Shown one piece after another: positions 1 through 7,364 of a stretch of DNA of 12,837 bases (positions within the stretch are counted from its first letter, which is position 1; every line of letters begins with the position of its first letter). This stretch comes from Promethearchaeota archaeon (GTDB lineage: Archaea > Asgardarchaeota > Lokiarchaeia > Sigynarchaeales > SOKP01), in the NCBI GenBank assembly GCA_016839845.1, contig JAEOTL010000393.1:1-12837 (forward strand), written 5' to 3'. A model generated the notes under the pieces. The model saw nothing but the letters and a program-made list of their open reading frames with translations. It did not search any database and was not told the DNA's origin. Both the position numbers and the translations under genes were made by a program.

Positions 1-1
1 G

Positions 2-910
2 ATTAGGGGTACACGAGCGGGAATAATACCTTTCTTCTTTAAAAAATTGTTAAAACATATAATAATACTCAATTTAGGGTGTACACCGTTTTCTACCATT
101 GAAAGAATAGCATTTTCTAAGAATCCATCGTTTCAAACGAAACCTAATGCATTTACCAAGATTCGATTAAAAATCGAATTTCAATTAGAAAAGTTAGTAT
201 TACGAAACGCAGATATTATTTATGTAGAAAACGAAAAAGCAAAGAATCTCGTGAACAAATATGCTAAGGGAGATGCTACAATTATTATTATTCCCTACTA
301 TGTTCAGGATTATTTTTTAACCACAACCGAATTAAATTATAACGTTGACGACGGTAAACCATTAATAATTGGTTATACTGGACGATTTCATAAATATGAT
401 AAACTAGATCCTTTTATTGATGCTTTAAAGATATTAAAAGAGAAGGAATTTCCATTTTTTATTAAATTGGTAGGAGATGGCGTAACTAAAAAGAAAATTG
501 AAGAAAAAGCCCGTAGACTTGATTTATTAGATAGTGTAAAGTTTTTAGGTGCACAAGAACATCAGGAAGTATCAAAAATAATTGATACTGAACATATGTT
601 AATCCTTCCGATGGTTAGTAATACTTGTCCTTCCACAGTTCCAATAAAAATGCTTGAAGGCATCATCAAGGGAAAAGTTATCCTTACTAATAATTCGGGG
701 AATATTAAGTCACTCTTTAAACCCCATACTGAGCTTGTTTTAGATGATTTCTCGAATCCTCAAATGATTGCTGATCAAATTATCCGTATCGCTCAAAATT
801 ATCAAACGTATCACAAATTTGCTGAAGAATTAAGAACTAGGCATTTAAAGTCTCGAAATAGTGAATTTTTTAGAAATAAAATCCTTAAATCATTAAATCA
901 TATAAAATAA
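2..910 (+). CDS. GT4-family glycosyltransferase, 5' partial
   Basis: The reading frame is open from the window edge: codons before the first possible start (TTG at 47) read IRGTRAGIIPFFFKKLL and continue smoothly into the rest, so the true start lies upstream and about 303 residues are visible. What remains covers the end of the N-terminal Rossmann domain and the whole C-terminal nucleotide-sugar-binding domain of a GT-B fold enzyme. Visible marks are IIGYTGRFHKYDKLD (start of the GT1 domain), KLVGDG, and PIKMLEGIIKGKVILTNN, the donor-site loop. The loop has only the second Glu of the EX7E motif; the first position is Ser, as in other P-x-K-x-LE type GT4 enzymes. Such enzymes transfer a sugar from a nucleotide donor to a growing lipid-linked glycan at the cytoplasmic membrane face. 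It lies 21 bp before the UDP-GlcNAc epimerase gene on the same strand, so co-transcription is likely. The sugar and acceptor cannot be read from the sequence. Confidence 0.85.
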   Translation: MRGTRAGIIPFFFKKLLKHIIILNLGCTPFSTIERIAFSKNPSFQTKPNAFTKIRLKIEFQLEKLVLRNADIIYVENEKAKNLVNKYAKGDATIIIIPYYVQDYFLTTTELNYNVDDGKPLIIGYTGRFHKYDKLDPFIDALKILKEKEFPFFIKLVGDGVTKKKIEEKARRLDLLDSVKFLGAQEHQEVSKIIDTEHMLILPMVSNTCPSTVPIKMLEGIIKGKVILTNNSGNIKSLFKPHTELVLDDFSNPQMIADQIIRIAQNYQTYHKFAEELRTRHLKSRNSEFFRNKILKSLNHIK

Positions 911-931
911 ATAAGTCGCATAAACTCTAAA

Positions 932-2038
932 ATGAAGAACATGATTTTTATTATTGGGGGCGCACGACCTAACTTCATGAAAATTTCTCCGTTAATTAAA
1001 CAGTTTAACGAACATGATATTAATTTTAAACTAATACATACAGGGCAACACTATGATTATAATATGTCAAAAATCTTTTTTGATAACTTAGGAATACAAA
1101 AACCAGATTATTTCCTTAATGTAGGATCAGGCTCACATGCGACTCAGACTGCAAAAATTATGATCGAATTCGAAAAGGTAATTCTGAGTGAAAAACCAAA
1201 ATTGGTCATTGTAGTCGGGGATGTCAACTCAACAATAGCTTGCGCTTTGGTTGCGAAAAAGCTTTCTATCAAGGTTGCACATATAGAAGCTGGATTGAGA
1301 AGCTTTGATTTTAAAATGCCAGAAGAAATTAATAGGAGACTAACTGACCAGATTTCTGATTACTTATTTATTACAGAAGAAAGTGCCAAGGTAAATTTAA
1401 ACAATGAAGGAATCGATCCAAGTAAAATTTTTTTTGTTGGAAATATAATGATCGATACATTAGTTAGTAATTTAGAACAGGCTAAAAAGAATAATTATTA
1501 TAAAGCATTAAATTTAACAGCTGGACAATATGGGTTAATAACAATCCATCGACCGTCAAACGTGGATACTGAAGAAGATCTAAAAAGAGTTATTAAATAT
1601 TTAAGTTATGTGCAATCTAAAATTAAAATTGTATTTCCTATTCATCCAAGATCATTAAAAAATCTTAGAAAGTTCAATTTAGAAGGTGATCTAAGACAAC
1701 CTAACACAATATTAACAGAACCTTTAGGATATTTGGAGTTCTTAAATTTAATGATGAATTCAAAATTTATACTTACAGATTCGGGTGGAATTCAAGAAGA
1801 AGCATCACATCTGAAAATTCCTATTTTAACTTTAAGGAAAAACACTGAAAGACCAATAACTATCGAAAAAGGAACTAATACTTTGATTGGTAATGATTTT
1901 GAAAAACTAAAATTCCATTTAGAGGAGATTTTATCTAATACTTACAAAAAAGGGGAGTCTATAGAAAAATGGGATGGGGAAACTTCTCAAAGAATTGTGA
2001 ATATATTACAAAAAAGAATACTTAGTAAAAATAGATAA
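932..2038 (+). CDS. wecB: UDP-N-acetylglucosamine 2-epimerase (non-hydrolysing)
   Basis: This 368-residue cytoplasmic enzyme should interconvert UDP-GlcNAc and UDP-ManNAc. Its length is normal for the family and the whole GT-B-like fold is present. Family motifs in order: GARPNFMKISPL (residues 10-21), HTGQHYDYNMS (36-46), GDVNST with D97, HIEAGLRS with E119, MPEEINRRLTD with E131/E132, VGNIMIDTL, ITIHRPSNVD with H206, FPIHPRS, TDSGGIQEEASHL and RKNTERP near the C-terminus. D97, E119, E131 and H206 correspond to the residues regarded as catalytic in the bacterial enzyme. The ATG at 932 begins directly with the first beta strand (MKNMIFIIGGARPN), so the start is well placed; there is no Shine-Dalgarno. 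It follows a GT4 gene by 21 bp and converges on an acyltransferase gene with a 4-bp gap. No UDP-ManNAc dehydrogenase (WecC) is in the window, so whether the product is used as ManNAc or ManNAcA is open. Confidence 0.95.
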   Translation: MKNMIFIIGGARPNFMKISPLIKQFNEHDINFKLIHTGQHYDYNMSKIFFDNLGIQKPDYFLNVGSGSHATQTAKIMIEFEKVILSEKPKLVIVVGDVNSTIACALVAKKLSIKVAHIEAGLRSFDFKMPEEINRRLTDQISDYLFITEESAKVNLNNEGIDPSKIFFVGNIMIDTLVSNLEQAKKNNYYKALNLTAGQYGLITIHRPSNVDTEEDLKRVIKYLSYVQSKIKIVFPIHPRSLKNLRKFNLEGDLRQPNTILTEPLGYLEFLNLMMNSKFILTDSGGIQEEASHLKIPILTLRKNTERPITIEKGTNTLIGNDFEKLKFHLEEILSNTYKKGESIEKWDGETSQRIVNILQKRILSKNR

Positions 2039-2042
2039 TATT

Positions 2043-2567
2043 TTAAGTTCTTTCTCCAACTTTTCTGGCAGGATTACCCGCTACTATTGCGAAGTCGGGA
2101 ATATCTTGAGTTACCACTGATCTTGCTCCGATTATTGCTCCATTACCAATTCGCTTAACCTGCGGCAGAATGAAGCTTGCTTCTCCAATCCATACATCAT
2201 CACCTACAATTAATCCACTCCCAACATGTCCTTGTTGAAACAATCGTATGTTCTTATTTTTCACAACATGATCATGAGTGTAAATTCTTGCTTCGTGAGA
2301 TATCCGTACATTTTCACCAAATATAATATCACCACTATAATCAATGGTAACATCCCACCCAATTGAACAGTCCTTACCAAATCTTATCTTTCCATCAAAA
2401 ACGTCATCATGAAAACAATAAATGCTTACGCCGTGTTGAATTTCACACCATTTCTCCATATTAAACCTTTTATGATACCAATTCCTTCTGGCATAATAGA
2501 AAGGTTTGATGTCAAACAAAAAATGCCCCAGAATCGTCTGGGCAACCATATCTTTGAATTTTGCCAT
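2043..2567 (-). CDS. Hexapeptide-repeat (LbH) acyltransferase
   Basis: This 174-residue protein belongs to the left-handed parallel beta-helix acyltransferases of the maltose/galactoside O-acetyltransferase (Maa/LacA/WcaF/WbbJ) type. The I/V/L-G-x-x-x-x hexapeptide rhythm is clear from about residue 60 (IRFGKDCSIGWDVTIDYSGD) to 160. RIYTHDH contains the usual active-site His region, and VGDDVWIGEASFILPQV, IGNGAIIGARSVVTQDIP and the terminal AGNPARKVG are hallmark segments. The likely role is acetylation (or related acylation) of a sugar hydroxyl in the glycan built by neighbouring enzymes, from acetyl-CoA, as a trimer in the cytoplasm. It starts at ATG 2567; upstream sequence on its strand (AAAGGACTTATATAAAC) offers only a weak Shine-Dalgarno. 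It lies 73 bp downstream of the GT4 gene on the same strand and may share its transcript. The exact acceptor is unknown. Confidence 0.88.
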   Translation of the reverse strand: MAKFKDMVAQTILGHFLFDIKPFYYARRNWYHKRFNMEKWCEIQHGVSIYCFHDDVFDGKIRFGKDCSIGWDVTIDYSGDIIFGENVRISHEARIYTHDHVVKNKNIRLFQQGHVGSGLIVGDDVWIGEASFILPQVKRIGNGAIIGARSVVTQDIPDFAIVAGNPARKVGERT

Positions 2568-2640
2568 AGTTTATATAAGTCCTTTAAGTGATAATCAATT
2601 GTAAAATATTAATTATTGAAAGATAGAATTCAAAATTATT

Positions 2641-3810
2641 TTACTGTTTTTTCCCTTGAAAACTGTTTTTATAAATCTTAATTATTTTTTTAGTAATTAT
2701 ATCCCAAGAGTAATTTTTCTGTATTAACTCTCTACCATTCTTCCCTAGCATTTCATAACTATTTTTTTCCTTTATTAATAAAATTTGATCGATTGCTTGT
2801 TCTACTTTTCCACTCTCAAAGGTATAACCAGTGATACCATTATTAATCAATTCTGCTATCCCACCAACTTTTGATGCCACAACAGGTACTTCAGAGGATA
2901 ATGCTTCCAGCACACAAGTAGGTAAGCCTTCAGTTCTAGATGTCTGAATAAAAATTGAGAATTGATTGTAGAAGTGTGGCATATCTTCATGGGAAATCTG
3001 TTTATGGAAAGTAATTGGATATTCCTTCAATGCTTTTTTCACATCAGGGAGATAAGGTCCATCGCCAATTATTAAATACTCTTGATTTTTGTCAATTTCA
3101 TTATACTTCTCAATTAACTGTAAAAATAAGTCTATTCCTTTTATTAATGTCAATCTTCCTATAAACCCAAGGTATTTTCTCTTCAAATTAGGATTTTTTT
3201 TAAACGTTTTTACATCAATCACATTTGGAATATAATAACTTTGTTTTTTCCGAGAGATTTTAAATACTTGATTAACTGATAACAAATCCTCTTTCGATAC
3301 ACTAATTACTGCATTTGCAGTTCTTACCATAATTTTCCCAAAAACTAGATCAAAAAAGTATTTTTTTAAGAATATTAAAAGTCGTTCTTTAAAATTTGAG
3401 ACCGGAAAATTACTAGTTTGAACTCCACCATGTAAATGTAAAATTACAGGAGTCGTTCGGTTTATGAAAATCTTATAAATAAAAGTTTGAATTGTTGAAA
3501 AATAAATAAATGAGTGAACGTGAATTAAATCATAATTTCTCCCGTATCTGATTAGATGCGAAAGAACATTAAATACAGGATTTTTTATCCGTAAAAAATT
3601 TTGATTATCTGCTAAAAGAAAACATTTTTTTTTAATTAAATAAACATTTTTCGAATAATATGTTCGTGTACTTTTGTTTTTCGTTAAGGAGGAACATAAA
3701 TAATCGACTTTAATATTATTCTTTCCAAGATTTTTGGCTAAATCTCTTGTAAAATGAGAGATCCCTCCTAGGTAATCGGGAGGAGAGGGGGTTATAAGCA
3801 AGATTTTCAT
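2641..3810 (-). CDS. GT4-family glycosyltransferase (PimA/Cap-like)
   Basis: This complete 389-residue GT-B glycosyltransferase starts at ATG 3810 with the expected N-terminal strand MKILLITPSPP and glycine loop LGGISHFTRDLAKNLG (residues 14-29). HVHS and HLHGGV are the mid N-domain strands. The C-domain begins at LGFIGRLTLIKGIDLFL (about 214-230), followed by YLIIGDGPYLPDVKKAL and the donor-binding loop SRTEGLPTCVLEALSSEVPV, with a full EX7E motif (E294, E302). These are the residues expected to hold the nucleotide-sugar donor in retaining GT4 enzymes. It should add a sugar to a membrane-bound glycan acceptor at the cytoplasmic face. The gene is transcribed away from the epimerase/membrane-protein pair, with a 290-bp divergent intergenic region upstream, and probably leads a two-gene unit with the hexapeptide acyltransferase. 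Sugar specificity cannot be inferred from the sequence. Confidence 0.92.
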   Translation of the reverse strand: MKILLITPSPPDYLGGISHFTRDLAKNLGKNNIKVDYLCSSLTKNKSTRTYYSKNVYLIKKKCFLLADNQNFLRIKNPVFNVLSHLIRYGRNYDLIHVHSFIYFSTIQTFIYKIFINRTTPVILHLHGGVQTSNFPVSNFKERLLIFLKKYFFDLVFGKIMVRTANAVISVSKEDLLSVNQVFKISRKKQSYYIPNVIDVKTFKKNPNLKRKYLGFIGRLTLIKGIDLFLQLIEKYNEIDKNQEYLIIGDGPYLPDVKKALKEYPITFHKQISHEDMPHFYNQFSIFIQTSRTEGLPTCVLEALSSEVPVVASKVGGIAELINNGITGYTFESGKVEQAIDQILLIKEKNSYEMLGKNGRELIQKNYSWDIITKKIIKIYKNSFQGKKQ

Positions 3811-4100
3811 TGTTTTTCTTGAAGCATGGTCTATACAGTATTAATATGAATTATTCTTTAAACTATAAAAACATTGATCAACTCAAATCGAAGCATTTCA
3901 ACCTTATAAAACTTTCAAATCTACTTTCCAATAAAAACCTATTACTGAAATTGTAAAAACTATTTAATTAATTGAAACCATTATTAAATACGCACAGAAT
4001 TTTTCAAATAAATATCAATTAATAGAAAGAAACCTCTTTAAAAGGTGTAGTAAGAAAATTAGGATAATTTTTATTATAAATTGAAATTATAAGTAAGCTA
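3811..4100. other. Divergent intergenic region, no gene seen
   Basis: These 290 bases lie between the divergently transcribed GT4 gene (starting at 3810, minus) and the SDR epimerase gene (starting at 4101, plus). The stretch is strongly AT-rich with stops in all frames and no convincing small gene, tRNA or hairpin. It must contain the promoters of both units. On the plus side a TATA-like box is marked separately. On the minus side AT-rich candidates exist (for example TTTATAGTTTAAAG read on the minus strand around 3867-3880), but none stands out from the background composition. Confidence 0.6.
4074..4080 (+). promoter_or_regulatory. Possible TATA box for the SDR epimerase gene
   Basis: TTATAAA sits 21-27 nt upstream of the ATG at 4101, about the distance expected of an archaeal TATA box if transcription begins at or next to the start codon. 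No Shine-Dalgarno precedes the ATG, which agrees with a leaderless message. The surrounding DNA is very AT-rich, so a chance match is quite possible. Confidence 0.35.
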
Positions 4101-5063
4101 ATGATAAAAAATAAAACTATCTTAGTGTCAGGTGGGGCGGGTTTTATAGGTTCTCATCTTTCTGAAAAATTAATGGCAAATAGTAATTTTGTTGTTATAA
4201 TTGATAATTTTAGTAATCAACTCACTGAAAAAAAGAAGAATATTTCAGAGATAACAAAAGATTACGAATTAAAGAAGGATTATGATTTAATCCAAAAGGA
4301 TTTGCGTGATTTCTCGACATTATCCGGGCTTGATTATGGTTTTGATGTCATATTCCACTTAGCGGCTAAACCAGGTGTACGTTACTCAATTCAAAATGCA
4401 GAAGAAGTAGCTAAAAATAATATCCTCAGTACAATAAATATTTTTGAGTATGCATTAAACATAAAAGCGAAAAAAGTAGTTTTTGCTTCCTCCTCTTCAG
4501 TATATGGAAATCCAATTTATACTCCTGTTGATGAGGAACATCCAAAAAATCCGATATCCCCATATGCTGTTTCAAAATTATGTGGTGAATTCTACGCAGA
4601 TTATTATTTCCGAGAGAATAATTTACCTATTAGCATATTAAGATTTTATACTGTTTACGGTCCAAGAGGAAGACCTGATATGGCGATTCGACAATTCTTT
4701 CATGATATATTCATGAATAAGCAGATACATATTTATGGGGATGGGAACCAAATAAGAGATTTTACTTATATATCTGACATTGTTGACGGGTTAATATTAG
4801 CAGGAGAGAACGCTGGATCTGCTGGGGAAATCTTTAATTTAGGTTGTTCTAATCCGGTTTCTGTAAATCAATTAATTGATAAAATGTATGTCATAACGGG
4901 AAAACTTAAAAACATTAAATATGTAGAAAAACAAAAAGGAGATGTTGAGGTAACGTCTTCTAAAATTGATAAGGCAAAAAAGATATTAGGATTTAAACCA
5001 AAATATAATATTGATAAGGGATTGAGAAATACTTATAAATGGCATAATGAAAATATAATTTAG
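4101..5063 (+). CDS. NAD-dependent sugar-nucleotide epimerase, UDP-glucuronate 4-epimerase-like
   Basis: This 320-residue extended short-chain dehydrogenase/reductase probably inverts C4 of a UDP-sugar in the cytoplasm. The NAD-binding glycine motif GGAGFIGSHL is at residues 11-20 and the acidic ribose-binding strand VIIDNFSNQ at 32-40. HLAAKPGVRYSI (86-97), the serine strand ASSSSVYGN (129-137) and the catalytic YAVSK (Y155, K159) follow. RFYTVYGPRGRPDMAI and IYGDGNQIRDFTYISDIVDG form the substrate-binding region. AAKPGVRYSI and PRGRPDMA are typical of the CapI/UDP-glucuronate 4-epimerase branch rather than classical GalE, so UDP-GalA is the more likely product, though UDP-glucose 4-epimerase cannot be excluded. 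Length is normal. Its TAG stop overlaps the next gene's GTG start by one base (TAGTG), implying translational coupling with the membrane protein and a shared task in glycan synthesis. Confidence 0.9.
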   Translation: MIKNKTILVSGGAGFIGSHLSEKLMANSNFVVIIDNFSNQLTEKKKNISEITKDYELKKDYDLIQKDLRDFSTLSGLDYGFDVIFHLAAKPGVRYSIQNAEEVAKNNILSTINIFEYALNIKAKKVVFASSSSVYGNPIYTPVDEEHPKNPISPYAVSKLCGEFYADYYFRENNLPISILRFYTVYGPRGRPDMAIRQFFHDIFMNKQIHIYGDGNQIRDFTYISDIVDGLILAGENAGSAGEIFNLGCSNPVSVNQLIDKMYVITGKLKNIKYVEKQKGDVEVTSSKIDKAKKILGFKPKYNIDKGLRNTYKWHNENII

Positions 5064-7324
5064 TGGACAGAAAAATTATGAAGAACGTTAAAACAAGCTT
5101 CTATCGACTTCTTTTTTATTTACGAGCCCGAATTCAATTAACAATCTTCCTTGTATCCATAGTATTTATATTAATTGTTTTTCTAAACTTAATGGGAATT
5201 TATTCTGTAGTACTTCAACCGATTTTTCTTGTGAGTACAGGGTTTATCGTTTTATTCTTACCCTCATACCCACTTTTTTTTGTCATTTCAAAAAAAACAA
5301 AATTTAATTTCTATGAAAAACTTAGTTTGACGATAATAATAAACGCAGTCTTCTATATCCTTTCAGGATATTTAGGATTTATATTAGGAATTCCTATAAC
5401 CGGATTTTTTTTCTTCGGTGCGTTAATAATTACTTATTTCTCAATCATATCCTATATTATTTACTGTGAAATAACAAAGGAGTCTTATTTTTTCATTAGA
5501 TCTATAGAATCTTTTGATTTAGTAAGTGATAGAGCTGTTGGTTTTTCTTTATTGAAATATATCAAAGCACATGTAACTATTAACGGAGTCTTATTAATTA
5601 TATTTATAGCATTGATCTGTTTCTTGAACACAGTTAGAGTGAGCTTCTTCGCCGGTACTGACCCTTGGTTACATATCTTCAATAGTAAAATTATAACCCA
5701 ATTAAACTACTTACCTCTGGGAAATTATCATAAAACTTTGGGATTAAACATATTTGAGGCGGTAATATCATTTTTTTCAGGTTTAAATCATATTCTTATC
5801 CCACGGTACTTTGTATTTTATACATTTTCTGTGTCAAGTTTAATTTTTTACAATATATCTATGAGAATTTTTAAAAATAAAAATCTAGCATTTCTAAGCG
5901 TTTTTATTCTAGAATTCTCTTCTTTAGGATTTTCTACTATGATGCTACAGTATTGGCCCTCGGGATTTTCACTAATTATGTTTTTAATGATATTTTTTTT
6001 ATTGTATATGCGAATGCAAAAGCTAGTTAAGATTGAACGACCACTAAAACAAAGGATTCTCTCAGATCTTCCTGTAACTTATGTTTTAATTTTAATAATT
6101 TTCATAGGAGCTATTCTTACTCACATCATTACTTCTTTAATCTTCTTATTGTCATTTTTATGGTTATACGTTATCTATTTCTTCAAAGATCGCAATCGGG
6201 GTATTGATTTTTTATTTATGTGTGGCCTTTTTGGGATTTCGTTAGTAACTATAAACTTAGGAATAGGTAGTGGTCAATTTGGCTTTTTTACCATTAACAT
6301 TTCTTGGTATTATATAGTAATGATTGGTGTTGTAGGGATCGTCGCAGGAGTATTAGTTCTATGGAAGATACAGAAATCAATCGTGTTTACAAAAGGTCGA
6401 TATAGAGCAGTGATCGGAAGAAGAGATTCCTATTACAAAATTATTGGGGATAAGATCATCATCCCTCTCATTTTTGCTTGTTTAATTGTAATCACCATAT
6501 TGTTATTGATAATCAATATAGTGTGGTTTAATTTTGCTGTAATTAACATCCTAAACATCTCAGAAATTCTGTTATTAAGTTCATTCGCAATAGTAGGTTT
6601 ATACTTATTTCAAAAAAAGTCGAGAGGAAAACCCTTGTATCTCTGGGGATTGGGACTTGCTCTTCTTTTAACTATAGGTTTTATTCTTAATCTTTTAATA
6701 TTCAGTAATATGATATGGCAGAGAATTCTGTATTTAATCCCACCAATTATAGTGATTGGATTTATATCTTATATCTACAAACTCGTGAAAACAAATTCAA
6801 TTCAATTTAGATGGATAAAAATCGTACTATTAGCAACAATTATTTTTTCCTTATTCACAACTTATTATAATGAATCAGTAAGTCATGATATTTTTAATTT
6901 GAAGAAAAGTGAAGTAAATACCATGCAATGGTATGATACATACACATCCAACCGAAATGTAATTCTTACGGAATTTGGTTGGGGTTATGTATTCAATTAT
7001 TATGATTTTCCTTTTAACGATAAAAATGAAGCCTTTTACTATAATGCAAATATCTACATTTTGACAGCACTAACAGATTTATTTCCTCCTAGCAGTCATA
7101 TTAATGAAAGTGGGGTAAATATTTTGCGTGAAATCAAGGAAAAATATAATACTGATGTATATATAATTTTTGAGGGTGATTATGTAATAAACCGAGGATT
7201 CGAATTATTTGGAGGCTTAACACCTAAGGAAAATGAGGAATATTATAGTCTCAGTTATTTAAATAAAATATGTTCTTCTACAACCAAGAATGGCGAGAAT
7301 ATTCCTCTATATTGGGTTATTTAG
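5063..7324 (+). CDS. Polytopic membrane protein, probable GT-C-type glycosyltransferase
   Basis: This 753-residue protein has roughly a dozen or more hydrophobic membrane segments between residues 25 and 600, and a C-terminal soluble part of about 140 residues (from about 615: WYDTYTSNRNVILTEFGWG to LYWVI). A loop after the hydrophobic stretch at 172-190 carries GTDPWLH (198-204), an acidic-aromatic-His motif in the position where GT-C enzymes such as STT3/AglB have their first-loop D-P-Y/W motif. Polytopic body, early acidic loop and soluble tail fit a GT-C glycosyltransferase using a lipid-phosphate sugar on the outer side of the membrane; this is inference, since no specific family motif such as STT3's WWDYG is present. 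The start is GTG 5063, overlapping the epimerase stop TAG by one base; an in-frame ATG at 5078 would shorten it by five residues. It converges on the RWD-RING gene with a 40-bp gap. A polysaccharide polymerase or ligase is an alternative. Confidence 0.6.
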   Translation: MDRKIMKNVKTSFYRLLFYLRARIQLTIFLVSIVFILIVFLNLMGIYSVVLQPIFLVSTGFIVLFLPSYPLFFVISKKTKFNFYEKLSLTIIINAVFYILSGYLGFILGIPITGFFFFGALIITYFSIISYIIYCEITKESYFFIRSIESFDLVSDRAVGFSLLKYIKAHVTINGVLLIIFIALICFLNTVRVSFFAGTDPWLHIFNSKIITQLNYLPLGNYHKTLGLNIFEAVISFFSGLNHILIPRYFVFYTFSVSSLIFYNISMRIFKNKNLAFLSVFILEFSSLGFSTMMLQYWPSGFSLIMFLMIFFLLYMRMQKLVKIERPLKQRILSDLPVTYVLILIIFIGAILTHIITSLIFLLSFLWLYVIYFFKDRNRGIDFLFMCGLFGISLVTINLGIGSGQFGFFTINISWYYIVMIGVVGIVAGVLVLWKIQKSIVFTKGRYRAVIGRRDSYYKIIGDKIIIPLIFACLIVITILLLIINIVWFNFAVINILNISEILLLSSFAIVGLYLFQKKSRGKPLYLWGLGLALLLTIGFILNLLIFSNMIWQRILYLIPPIIVIGFISYIYKLVKTNSIQFRWIKIVLLATIIFSLFTTYYNESVSHDIFNLKKSEVNTMQWYDTYTSNRNVILTEFGWGYVFNYYDFPFNDKNEAFYYNANIYILTALTDLFPPSSHINESGVNILREIKEKYNTDVYIIFEGDYVINRGFELFGGLTPKENEEYYSLSYLNKICSSTTKNGENIPLYWVI

Positions 7325-7364
7325 TGACTTTAAAATAGTGATAAATGGTTTGAAAATTTTCAGC

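Noticed and set aside
47..910. TTG at 47 as the start of the first glycosyltransferase
   Set aside because: The frame is open to the window edge, and a start here would remove most of the N-terminal domain of a GT-B enzyme.
2524..2544. Hairpin TGCCCCAGA-atcg-TCTGGGCA that looks like a terminator stem
   Set aside because: It lies well inside the hexapeptide acyltransferase coding region near its N-terminus, has a bulged base and no T-run, and encodes ordinary protein sequence (AQTILGHF).
2409..2591. Plus-strand open frame of 60 residues opposite the acyltransferase start
   Set aside because: Antisense of a well-supported gene, with no motif or independent start signals.
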